From: a virus
Reading direction: 5' to 3' (one strand)
DNA length: 34,583 nt
IMG/VR virus record: IMGVR_UViG_3300029309_000146
Location: 1 to 34,583 of that record
In this document: piece after piece, positions 7,221 to 14,204 of the stretch
Position numbering within the stretch: the stretch's first letter is position 1
Layout: every line of letters begins with the position of its first letter
Notes under the pieces: generated by a model
Told to the model about the DNA's origin: nothing
The model's input: the letters and a program-made list of their open reading frames with translations, nothing else
The model's database searches: none
Program-made: the position numbers and the translations under genes

Positions 7221-7375
7221 TACTTTTTCTTCTTTCTCTTCTTAACAGTCTTGTAAGCTTCGTTCTTTGCAGTAGTAGGATCGTCCGCTATATACCTACC
7301 TTTTTTGTCCCTAGTTCTGACTTCCTCTGATTCTACTAAACCCATTTTTGCCAACATATTACCAAACCATTTCAT
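7220..7375 (-). CDS. Small basic hypothetical protein (51 aa)
   Basis: The start at 7375 (MKWFGNMLAKMG) is chosen because GAGG lies six bases upstream. The longer frame has 17 more codons inside the holin gene and no ribosome binding site. The N-terminal 14 residues form a short amphipathic or hydrophobic helix, and the C-terminus is strongly basic (TVKKRKKKK). This architecture occurs in small phage proteins of lysis cassettes. A membrane-associated or nucleic-acid-binding role is possible, but no family was recognised. It is coupled to the nuclease by TAATG. Confidence 0.5.
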   Translation of the reverse strand: MKWFGNMLAKMGLVESEEVRTRDKKGRYIADDPTTAKNEAYKTVKKRKKKK

Positions 7376-7376
7376 A

Positions 7377-7850
7377 TTAATCCTCTTTAGTATGTGATGC
7401 TCCAAAATAAAAAGATATGATCGCACTAGCTAATCCACCTAAATATCCTAGAACTAAGTTAATTAAAGCTTCACTATTTTGCTCTGGTGGTTGTAAGGTT
7501 ACTAAAAATATATAACCTAAAAAACCACCTATAGTGAATAACCCAATGATTCTTGCTGTCCAGTCTTTACTAAACATGCTTCTTGCATGTTGTTTGTCTT
7601 GCGTTTCTAATTTAAATATATCAACGTCTAACTCTTTCATTTGTGTCTCAAACTGTTGCTCTGCTTTCTTAAGTTCAAGCATTTGTTCTGGCGTTGCATT
7701 TTGTAATGCTTGTTGAATTGATTTTTGATCATTAGAAACACCAAGAGTCTTAGCTATAAGATTTGCTGCCATACCACCCATAGGAGTACCAAGCGCTGTT
7801 CCAAGTGTCGGTGCTACTGCGCCAACTATATTTTTAAGTATTGCTTTCAT
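7377..7850 (-). CDS. Holin, 3-TM type (GTA_holin_3TM-like)
   Basis: The product is 157 aa. The N-terminal region (about 5-40) is small-residue-rich and hydrophobic (VGAVAPTLGTALGTPMGGMAANLI). A soluble helical part follows (QKSIQQALQNATPEQMLELK...), then KDWTARIIGLFTIGGFLGYI and a last hydrophobic segment LINLVLGYLGGLASAIISFY, ending in a charged tail. This order matches 3-TM holins of gene transfer agents and related phages. It would permeabilise the inner membrane to release the lysozyme. Its start lies 17 bases inside the end of the cyclase gene, tying the cyclase to the lysis cassette. Confidence 0.8.
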   Translation of the reverse strand: MKAILKNIVGAVAPTLGTALGTPMGGMAANLIAKTLGVSNDQKSIQQALQNATPEQMLELKKAEQQFETQMKELDVDIFKLETQDKQHARSMFSKDWTARIIGLFTIGGFLGYIFLVTLQPPEQNSEALINLVLGYLGGLASAIISFYFGASHTKED

Positions 7851-9585
7851 AGGTATATATCTTTAATTTATTACTTTTGCCTTTAACTTTAATAGGCTTT
7901 AGAGATTTTAACCTATATTTGGTATTTTTTTTAGTATTGTGACCAATTACTAAATCTGCGCCTACATCCTTAGTGGCACTTTCAAACCTTGCTGCTGTGT
8001 TTACAGCATCACCTATTGCACTATAATCAAAGCGTGTGTCGCTTCCCATATTACCTATTATTGCTGCTCCTGAGTTTATGCCTATACCTATCTCTATACC
8101 TAGATCGGCTTGCACCATATCTTCCTGTATTTTCAATGCTGCTGCTATGGCTTTATTCTCATGTTCAGGCAAATCTATAGGTGCATTAAATATAGCCATC
8201 ATCGCATCACCTATATACTTATCAACCATGCCACCATACTCTTTAACTGCATTTGCTTGTATTGTCAAAACTTGGTTCATAATGTTTGTAACTTGTTCTG
8301 GCTCAAGTCTTTCTGATAAAGATGTAAACCCACGAACATCCGTAAATAAAAAAGTGCAATATTTTCTCTCACCGCCTAGTTTTAACTGTCCTGGATTATC
8401 TTGTAATAGCTTAACCTGTCTTGGATCAAGATAATGCTCAAACTGTTTTTTTATTAATTGTCTTAATTTGTACTGTTCCATAAAGCGTAAATAGAAAGCT
8501 GTAGCACTTGTTATAAATTGTGATATTAAAGTCCAGGTTACGTCTATTAAAAGACCTTTTTGAATCATTATGTAGCCACCAGAAGCCACACAAAGCATTA
8601 AAAAACTACCTATACCTAAACCCCATGCAAACCCAAAAGAAGTTAGTACAAGCCATGACAAAGCGACAAAAATTGTAAAAATAGCTATTTCTAACCCAAA
8701 ACTCCAATCAGGTATGCTTGGCGAATCAGGTATTAATATAGATTCTGCTAACGCAGCTTGTATCTTGTGTGGCTCAAGTAGATTGTTTGGTACTGCTATT
8801 TGAGGCATTATGCCAGCAGCAGTAAAACCGACAAAAACATATCTACCCTCAACATCCATTTCTTGCAAGGTTGTTTGTTGCGTATCAACCCAAGTTATCC
8901 ATTTACGTCCAAAACTATCTGTTTTTACAGGAGCTAAACCTTGTACAGTAATTTCTTCTATACCAAGATCACTTGTTTTTATGATGTATGAACTATTGCC
9001 AGCTAAAACTTTCATTACCTCAGTTCCATACGCAGAAACAAAACCATCTGGTGTTTGTAACATGAGAGGTATCCTTCTTACCAAGTTATCAACTTCTGTT
9101 GGTGCTACTGCTATCCCTTGATTTGCGCAATCTGCAAGTGCATCTATATTTTGCACTACACCTGTTGATGGTATTCCTGTAACCGCATTATTGCCAAGTA
9201 TTACTGTGCCAGATGTTGCAGGATAATTACTGCTACCATCTTCAAACATTGCCAGCACAGAACCACCATAACAAAGAGCTTCAGCAAAAGCTGCATCACC
9301 GCCAAATCTGTCTGATTGTGGAAAGGATAAAACCCATCCAACACCTAAAGCTCCTCTTTGTAAAAGCTCTATATGTATCTCTGCTAATCTTTGTCTAGGT
9401 AGTGGGTATCCGCCTTCTCTTGCTACATCTTCTTCAGTAATATTAAGAATTGTAAAGAAACCAGACTCGTCATATTCTTTTACTAAAGCATCAAAAGTTC
9501 TAAGCTTAATAACTTCTACAAAAGTCCATTGAAATATTAGAGGTATTGCTAACAATGGCAAAATGATAAATATTAGTTTTTTCAA
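7834..9585 (-). CDS. CHASE2-domain class III adenylate cyclase, membrane-bound
   Basis: The product is 583 aa with a TTG start. Topology is typical of CHASE2 proteins: TM helix at 3-20, a large extracytoplasmic sensor (about 25-290, opening VEVIKLRTFDALV), then three TM helices at about 297-315, 320-340 and 347-366. The cytoplasmic class III cyclase domain spans 405-580. Metal-binding Asp416 (FTDVRGF) and Asp460 (DKYIGD), Lys456 at the purine-specifying position, Ser522 in the partner position, and Asn529/Arg533 (NTAARF) are all present, so the enzyme looks active and adenylate-specific. It would make cAMP in response to a periplasmic signal. It begins two bases after the FecR gene stop. A full sensor cyclase in a phage of this size is unusual. 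Confidence 0.93.
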   Translation of the reverse strand: MKKLIFIILPLLAIPLIFQWTFVEVIKLRTFDALVKEYDESGFFTILNITEEDVAREGGYPLPRQRLAEIHIELLQRGALGVGWVLSFPQSDRFGGDAAFAEALCYGGSVLAMFEDGSSNYPATSGTVILGNNAVTGIPSTGVVQNIDALADCANQGIAVAPTEVDNLVRRIPLMLQTPDGFVSAYGTEVMKVLAGNSSYIIKTSDLGIEEITVQGLAPVKTDSFGRKWITWVDTQQTTLQEMDVEGRYVFVGFTAAGIMPQIAVPNNLLEPHKIQAALAESILIPDSPSIPDWSFGLEIAIFTIFVALSWLVLTSFGFAWGLGIGSFLMLCVASGGYIMIQKGLLIDVTWTLISQFITSATAFYLRFMEQYKLRQLIKKQFEHYLDPRQVKLLQDNPGQLKLGGERKYCTFLFTDVRGFTSLSERLEPEQVTNIMNQVLTIQANAVKEYGGMVDKYIGDAMMAIFNAPIDLPEHENKAIAAALKIQEDMVQADLGIEIGIGINSGAAIIGNMGSDTRFDYSAIGDAVNTAARFESATKDVGADLVIGHNTKKNTKYRLKSLKPIKVKGKSNKLKIYTYESNT

Positions 9586-9586
9586 G

Positions 9587-10750
9587 TTAGTTCTCTTGTT
9601 TTATTCTTATAATACTATCACTTCCGCCATTAATTTTAATAGTTCTTGAAACGCCATTCTGGATAATAATAACTGTATAGCTATCATCTGAATTTATGTC
9701 TAACCTTGCTGTGCTATTAATACTTCTTAGAATAGTAAGTTTTTCACCAGTAAGAAATGTTGTGATTTGTGTATCTAAATCTTGGCCAAAATTTGTACCT
9801 GCTATTTGTACAGAGCTTACATCTGCTTGTAATTGGTCTTGTTCTTCTTGTATTTCTAATTCATCTAATATGTTTAGCAAATCTTCTAAAAAATTCACAT
9901 CTAAGTAATTTATATCTAATTCTGTAAATTCTAATTCACTCTCATTGTCTAAAAAATCTTCTTCTAAATAATCAATATCAAGATCATTAAAATCAAGAAT
10001 ATTTTTTGACTGTGTGATTATTTTTTCTTGTTCTAAAACTTTTTCTTCTGGTGGCGAAACTATTAAAATATTATCTATTAAGTCCAAAGATAAATCTAAA
10101 ACTACAGGCTTGCTAGGTGCATTTTCAAACACAGAAACCGTAGTAGCTTCAAATGGTTTATTAAGTATGACACTTCCTGTTGCTGTTATAACTTCTATTT
10201 CACCACTAGATAATCCATACTTATCAGGCAAAAGTATAATCAAACTTTCACCAAGCTCATTAACTGTTGCTGTAAAGTCCGTGCCACGAATAGCAATATT
10301 TGCTGTTGGTGTTTTCAATGAAATATTTTTTTTGTTTATTTTATCAATGTTGCCAGATATAAACCTGGTCGTTCCTAGTGCGAAAGTAAGAGCCATTTTA
10401 GATTTTGCAGGGTTAGGATTGTAAACATATTCGTTAATTAGTAACTGACTATGTTCTGTAAGTCGTACAATAGAATCATCAAGAAATGTAATAGCCATAC
10501 GACCATTTGATGTAATTGCTTCATCGTTGCTTTGTATATCAAAATCTACAAAAGCATTTAAGGGTGCATCCCTTATTATCTTTGCGTTACCTCTTAGTTC
10601 AGAGACATCACCAATACTAGCATCCTGTTGTTGTGCCTTGATCGTTTTGAACGACACAAATAGTGGAATTAGAAGTATTACTAATAATTTTAAGATAATC
10701 TCTTGCAAGCGTAGATGCTTGCGTAATGTCAATATCATTTGAACTACCAT
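9587..10750 (-). CDS. FecR-domain periplasmic protein
   Basis: The product is up to 387 aa. A basic N-terminus leads into a signal peptide (about 19-40, ILKLLVILLIPLFVSF...) ending near IKAQQ. Residues about 46-220 form a FecR domain: SIGDVSELRGNA, the G-x-x-AITSNGRMAITFLDDS strand pair, and TPTANIAIRGTDFTATV. The 245-320 region is very acidic with Leu-Asp repeats (LDIDYLEEDFLD, LDINYLDVNFLED). FecR domains bind periplasmic ligands and often pair with CHASE2 or sigma/anti-sigma partners, and here a CHASE2 cyclase follows two bases later. The start is uncertain: the first 134 bases, including the whole signal peptide, overlap the end of the curlin-like gene in another frame, and no clear ribosome binding site was found. 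Confidence 0.85.
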   Translation of the reverse strand: MVVQMILTLRKHLRLQEIILKLLVILLIPLFVSFKTIKAQQQDASIGDVSELRGNAKIIRDAPLNAFVDFDIQSNDEAITSNGRMAITFLDDSIVRLTEHSQLLINEYVYNPNPAKSKMALTFALGTTRFISGNIDKINKKNISLKTPTANIAIRGTDFTATVNELGESLIILLPDKYGLSSGEIEVITATGSVILNKPFEATTVSVFENAPSKPVVLDLSLDLIDNILIVSPPEEKVLEQEKIITQSKNILDFNDLDIDYLEEDFLDNESELEFTELDINYLDVNFLEDLLNILDELEIQEEQDQLQADVSSVQIAGTNFGQDLDTQITTFLTGEKLTILRSINSTARLDINSDDSYTVIIIQNGVSRTIKINGGSDSIIRIKQEN

Positions 10751-11342
10751 CTAAATCAAGATAAAAATATGCAGAATCAGCAGATGTAGTGCCACCATAA
10801 CCGCTACCACTAAAATCTAAATCGTTTGAATTACCGTTTATGTCAACGTAATTAATTGCGTTTGCATAATCAATGTCAAAATTTAGATTATTACTATCAC
10901 CTAAAATAATCCAGTCTAAGTCAAGATATGATGAATCTGCATTTTCTGCAATTGCTAAATCAATTTGATTACTGCCACCTGTTACATCAATATTTAAATC
11001 AATATAATCTGCTGATATAAGTCCTGTACTATTTAGAAGTATATCTAATATGTTGCTGTCACCCTCAAATTCAAAAAAGCCTGTAAAGTTATCACCATCA
11101 ATTGCATCTGATCTAAATATGTTAGATGATCCTATTTGGTTTATGTCAAGTGTCATAGAAACACCATCAAGATCAAGAGCAGTCATTGTTCCAGAAGTGG
11201 CCTCAGAGCCACCAATTAAGTTTGATCCGCCCAACTGCTCAAGATCAATATTTGCTGTGTTACCAGACTGATCTACATATATCTCATTATCTGCAAGTAC
11301 AGATAACGACAAAAATAAAGCTATATTTAATAATTTATTCAT
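10617..11342 (-). CDS. Secreted curlin-like repeat protein (CsgA/CsgB-type)
   Basis: The product is 241 aa from ATG at 11342 (MNKLLNIALFLSLSVLA signal peptide, cleaved before DNE). The mature protein consists of about seven degenerate units with an alternating-strand pattern and a G-x-S-N turn: VDQSGN, EQLGGSN, NQIGSSN, FEGDSN, VTGGSN, ILGDSN, INGNSN, LDGSSN. The first units keep curlin-like Gln and Asn; later ones replace Gln with Asp, giving a very acidic protein. The tail carries two Cys residues. Curlins polymerise into amyloid fibres outside the cell after export by CsgG. The start codon overlaps the csgG stop, so the substrate and its channel are coupled. An acidic beta-solenoid rather than an amyloid is the alternative. 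Confidence 0.78.
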   Translation of the reverse strand: MNKLLNIALFLSLSVLADNEIYVDQSGNTANIDLEQLGGSNLIGGSEATSGTMTALDLDGVSMTLDINQIGSSNIFRSDAIDGDNFTGFFEFEGDSNILDILLNSTGLISADYIDLNIDVTGGSNQIDLAIAENADSSYLDLDWIILGDSNNLNFDIDYANAINYVDINGNSNDLDFSGSGYGGTTSADSAYFYLDLDGSSNDIDITQASTLARDYLKIISNTSNSTICVVQNDQGTTTGC

Positions 11343-12147
11343 ATTTCCAATACCCTCTATCATATCCTATTTTTATAAGTTGTAAAACTGCGCCTTCAAT
11401 TGCTTTCATTAAAGCTATAGTTGTACTTTCATTAGAAGCAGAGCCAATCTCAACTTCTACAAGCTCTGTACCCATTTCTATAAATTTAAAAACATCTTGC
11501 GATTGTCCATAACTATAGATAGTTTTTTGTGACATCACTTCTATTAGTATCTCTCCTGTAGCAACAGATACCATACGCAGACTGACGGTTATTGAATCTT
11601 CTCTATATTGCATGCTTGAGCCTAGTCCAAGCCATCTTGCACCGATACCTCCTGTTTGCAAGTTACTATCCAGGCTAACTACAGCACCTTCAAGCAATAC
11701 ACCTGCAAAAAGTAATGGAGATAGTACATTTTCATCACTCAACTGCTCTCTGGTACTTCTTATAAGCTGTCTTTCTTTAGTAAGATTATCAAGACCAACT
11801 CTTTCTACAACGCGAAAAAAATTACCATTAGCTGCGTGTTTTAAAGATCGTATTAGTATTGTGTGTGGTGCTTGAGTAATAGCAGATGAAAATAATGCAA
11901 ACTCACTATTGCTTTTACGTTGGCCTGTTTGATCTGTAAAAGACGAAGGATATACAGCAACGACAGGTTTTACAATCGGAGCTTCTACAAATGCAAGCTC
12001 TTTTGATTGTAAGTCAAATATTGAATATTTATTAAGTCCTTTGCTTTCAAACCTTTCAGGTCTAGTATCTTTGACAACATCAAAGACCGCGCAACTAGAA
12101 AGAGAAATCGCCAAGAGGCAAAGATATTTCAGTTGTTGTCCCATCAT
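11335..12147 (-). CDS. csgG: CsgG-family outer-membrane curli secretion channel lipoprotein
   Basis: The product is 270 aa. A lipoprotein signal ends in LSSC (Cys19), followed by features found along the length of CsgG: VVAVYPSSFTDQTGQRK, SSAITQAPHTILIRSLK, FFRVVERVGLDNLTKERQLIRSTRE, LLFAGVLLEGAVVSLDSN, the GGIGARWLGLG segment, ITVSLRMVSVATGEIL and a C-terminal EGAVLQLIKIGYDRGYW. Length and order fit Escherichia coli CsgG closely. CsgG forms a nine-subunit outer-membrane pore for unfolded curli subunits. It overlaps csgF by 53 bases and the curlin-like gene by eight. No csgE or csgC homologue is present, so gating and chaperone help would come from the host or be unnecessary. Confidence 0.94.
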   Translation of the reverse strand: MMGQQLKYLCLLAISLSSCAVFDVVKDTRPERFESKGLNKYSIFDLQSKELAFVEAPIVKPVVAVYPSSFTDQTGQRKSNSEFALFSSAITQAPHTILIRSLKHAANGNFFRVVERVGLDNLTKERQLIRSTREQLSDENVLSPLLFAGVLLEGAVVSLDSNLQTGGIGARWLGLGSSMQYREDSITVSLRMVSVATGEILIEVMSQKTIYSYGQSQDVFKFIEMGTELVEVEIGSASNESTTIALMKAIEGAVLQLIKIGYDRGYWKYE

Positions 12148-12583
12148 TTGTATTAAATATAGTTAAAATAATCATGCCATCTTCTATTTTGTAAGAAATA
12201 ATATTACCTTCTAGCTCAAAAGTTCCTTCTGTAGATTGTGTTTCACCAAACATGTTTTCCACAATCTGTCTGGATATCTGTGCATAAATACGACTCTCTA
12301 GGTTTCTAATGAACCTAGCTAAAGTTGTGTTCTCTGCATCTCTCTCAAGTTCATCTTGCAAAGCTTTTATTTCTTCTTTGATTGTCATTTTTCGCATGTG
12401 TTCTTGGTTCTCAATCGTAAGATAATGTGAGCTTGTATTTACGCCTGAAAAAGATGGTGACTTAAACTTAAAGGTTATTTGGTCTGCCTTTAAATTTAAA
12501 GCAATTATGCCTATAAACATGACAATTGCCCAAACAATAACAATTTTATAATGTGTTGGTAATTTAATCTTTTCTTTGGTCAT
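12095..12583 (-). CDS. csgF: CsgF-like curli assembly factor
   Basis: The product is 162 aa from ATG at 12583 (AAAGG nine bases upstream); the frame is open 11 codons further. A signal-anchor or signal peptide (IVIVWAIVMFIGIIALNLKA) precedes DQITFKFKSPSFSGV, which corresponds to the mature CsgF N-terminus (TMTFQFRNPNFGG in E. coli), the part that plugs into the CsgG pore. A helical middle (IKEEIKALQDELERD..., LESRIYAQISRQI) and a beta C-terminus (ISYKIEDGMIILTIFNTNDG) follow, as in CsgF. It would couple subunit export to fibre nucleation at the cell surface. It lies directly before csgG and partly overlaps the preceding small membrane protein. Confidence 0.87.
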   Translation of the reverse strand: MTKEKIKLPTHYKIVIVWAIVMFIGIIALNLKADQITFKFKSPSFSGVNTSSHYLTIENQEHMRKMTIKEEIKALQDELERDAENTTLARFIRNLESRIYAQISRQIVENMFGETQSTEGTFELEGNIISYKIEDGMIILTIFNTNDGTTTEISLPLGDFSF

Positions 12584-12914
12584 TTCTATCTGCCTTTGCA
12601 ATTTTGTTGCTATCAATTAATTGTGGTACACCTAATATAGTCTTAATTAAAGTATCTTGTCTAATAATTTCATTGTCAACACTTCTTACTCTGTCTATAA
12701 GAGAGACTAATATTTTATGTTGTGAATCTAACTTTGTGCCTAATCTGCCTTCTATTGCAGCTATCTGACTTTCTACTTTTTCATCAACAGTATCAAGTTT
12801 TGTCTCCATGCCATCAACAATACGCATAATAAGTTTGTAGATAAACCACCCAAGACCAAGTGCTGCTGCAATAGGAAACCCAACTTCTTGAATTACTGTT
12901 ACAGCAGACTCCAT
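12564..12914 (-). CDS. Small membrane protein with N-terminal TM and coiled coil, possibly holin-like
   Basis: The product is 116 aa. Residues about 8-32 form one membrane helix (VGFPIAAALGLGWFIYKLIMRIV), followed by a long heptad-like helical region (METKLDTVDEKVESQIAAIEGRL..., DSQHKILVSLIDRVRSVDNEI). The VGFPI-TM-coiled-coil layout resembles small YvrJ-like or haemolysin-type holin accessories, so it may be an antiholin or a second holin. It ends inside the start of csgF by 20 bases, and the preceding 50-aa gene stops three bases before its ATG. A link with the curli genes cannot be excluded. The function is inferred only. Confidence 0.55.
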   Translation of the reverse strand: MESAVTVIQEVGFPIAAALGLGWFIYKLIMRIVDGMETKLDTVDEKVESQIAAIEGRLGTKLDSQHKILVSLIDRVRSVDNEIIRQDTLIKTILGVPQLIDSNKIAKADRNDQRKD

Positions 12915-12917
12915 TAT

Positions 12918-13070
12918 TTAATTAGCTTTTTTCTTTCCTGTATCTTTATCGGCTAGTTTTTTTTCTAGTTCTGCATGTGCTACAGTTAAGACTCTTAATG
13001 CGTGTCGCAATTCGGAGTTTTCTTGCAATGCTAATTGATAGACACCCTCTAAATTAATTTCTTTTTCCAT
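12918..13070 (-). CDS. Small helical hypothetical protein (50 aa)
   Basis: The gene encodes 50 aa that are almost entirely predicted helix (LEGVYQLALQENSELRHALRVL..., HAELEKKLADKD) with a basic end. It starts one base after the stop of the 90-aa gene and stops three bases before the next ATG, so it fills the gap exactly. The conserved coding style and tight packing support a real gene. A coiled-coil partner for the neighbouring membrane protein is conceivable. No family was recognised. Confidence 0.55.
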   Translation of the reverse strand: MEKEINLEGVYQLALQENSELRHALRVLTVAHAELEKKLADKDTGKKKAN

Positions 13071-13071
13071 A

Positions 13072-13344
13072 TTAACTCCACACAGCAGTTGCTACTGTTT
13101 GCACTAAGGCATCTTCGCCAGACATGTCAGTAGCAGAGCCACCATCTTCAACAAACTTTGTAAAGTTCTTAACCTGTGTGCTTACAGAACCATTAAGACC
13201 TGCATCTGTACCTGTACCTGATAATGTATTGTTATATACAACCATCAATGTTGGGTGTTTTGCATTTGCTGTATCATCGGCAGAACTATCTGCTAATGGG
13301 TAAACTTCAATCCTTTGGACTGAAACTGTATTACTTATTGCCAT
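13072..13344 (-). CDS. Small conserved phage protein next to the tail fibre (90 aa)
   Basis: The product is 90 aa, beginning MAISNTVSVQRIEVYPLAD with a likely beta core (HPTLMVVYNN). It resembles short proteins of uncertain function that sit next to tail-fibre genes in marine phages, but I cannot name the family. Its ribosome binding site, AGGAG followed by ATATAT and ATGG, is identical over 15 bases to the one before the SSB-like gene, so it should be strongly translated. A structural or fibre-associated role is plausible by position. Confidence 0.6.
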   Translation of the reverse strand: MAISNTVSVQRIEVYPLADSSADDTANAKHPTLMVVYNNTLSGTGTDAGLNGSVSTQVKNFTKFVEDGGSATDMSGEDALVQTVATAVWS

Positions 13345-13353
13345 ATATATCTC

Positions 13354-13491
13354 CTAATATGAATTAATCTTTGCCTTAATTTGTTTTTCTACATCATACC
13401 ATACGCCAGGCAAGTAAGCGTTTGGTTTGTTTTCCTTTGCATCATACAAATCCTGTAAAAATTGTTCAACTTCTTGTTTGGTATAACTCAT
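13354..13491 (-). CDS. Small hypothetical protein (45 aa)
   Basis: This short gene encodes 45 aa (begins MSYTKQEVEQFLQDLYDAKE, with an aromatic PGVWYDVEKQIKAKI segment). Its ATG overlaps the stop of the upstream structural gene as ATGA, and its own stop precedes the strong ribosome binding site of the next gene. It probably makes a small helical protein. The sequence gives no functional clue beyond late-operon placement. Confidence 0.5.
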   Translation of the reverse strand: MSYTKQEVEQFLQDLYDAKENKPNAYLPGVWYDVEKQIKAKINSY

Positions 13492-14204
13492 AATTTATCA
13501 ACTAAAATTCTGTTTGTGGGTGAGCTTGGTGGCGTAGATGAGCTACTTGTCAATCTTGTAAACGTCATTATATTGCTTCCTGTTATAAAATTAGGTGAAC
13601 TAGCAGATGGTTGCGTTGCAGAAAAAGCAAAACTCACAGTAGAATTATTCCCATCTGCAAAAGAACAAAATCCAGAAGGTAATGTTATTTTTGAATTATC
13701 GCTTGAGTTTACTGACGCACCTGAAGGTGTAGAAGATATATTTGTTATTGTTCCACCATCAATACTGACTGTTGTTAAAAATGGAAAACTGCCACTTGTC
13801 GTTTCTGTAACATCACAAGTGAATTGAAATATTTGTGTTCCAGATGAATTTTGGAAAGTTACTCTCATAGAATCTCCATCTGCAAAATTTGATATTATTG
13901 GATTTGGATTACTACTGTTATTAAAGCCAAAACCATAAGTCTGTGTCTGAAAATCACTACTTGCAGATGTTGCTGTTACGTTTGTGTCAAGAACATTAGC
14001 ACCTGCTGATTTACCATAGAAATCAGAAAAAGAAATAGTAGCAGGTGCATTTCCAACTCCTGCTAAATTTCTACAAAGTTGATTACTCAAACTCAGTTGT
14101 TGTGTAAGTGTTCTGCCAAGTTCTTCGTTTATTGATCTTTTTGGTGTAAGACCTGAACCTGCAAAACCACCTATTGACAAAGCACCACTTGTAGCAAGAG
14201 CCAT
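13488..14204 (-). CDS. Virion structural protein with N-terminal adaptor-like region (fibre-associated)
   Basis: The product is 238 aa. The first 70 residues carry a pattern common in marine phage structural proteins: short repeated segments GALSIGG, SINEELGRTL, QQLSLSN and ISFSDFYGKS. I associate this with an adaptor region found at the start of fibre-tip or decoration proteins. Residues 75-238 are Ser/Thr/Asn-rich and predicted beta-sandwich-like (FADGDSMRVTF, FADGNNSTVSFAF), suggesting a host- or surface-binding domain. It overlaps the giant fibre gene by one base (TAATG-type junction). A distal tip of the tail fibre is the most likely role. Confidence 0.65.
   Translation of the reverse strand: MALATSGALSIGGFAGSGLTPKRSINEELGRTLTQQLSLSNQLCRNLAGVGNAPATISFSDFYGKSAGANVLDTNVTATSASSDFQTQTYGFGFNNSSNPNPIISNFADGDSMRVTFQNSSGTQIFQFTCDVTETTSGSFPFLTTVSIDGGTITNISSTPSGASVNSSDNSKITLPSGFCSFADGNNSTVSFAFSATQPSASSPNFITGSNIMTFTRLTSSSSTPPSSPTNRILVDKL

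Noticed and set aside
8036-8434. Plus-strand 132-codon frame within the cyclase gene
   Set aside because: The opposite strand encodes the conserved cyclase catalytic motifs.
7834-12583. Possibility that this block is bacterial contamination joined to a phage contig
   Set aside because: Composition, strand and overlap style match the surrounding phage genes, and both flanks overlap phage genes (small membrane protein and holin) in the same tight manner. Read mapping would be needed to exclude it fully.
13462-13827. Plus-strand 121-codon frame opposite the structural gene at 13488-14204
   Set aside because: It lies opposite a well-supported structural gene and has no ribosome binding site or recognisable domain.
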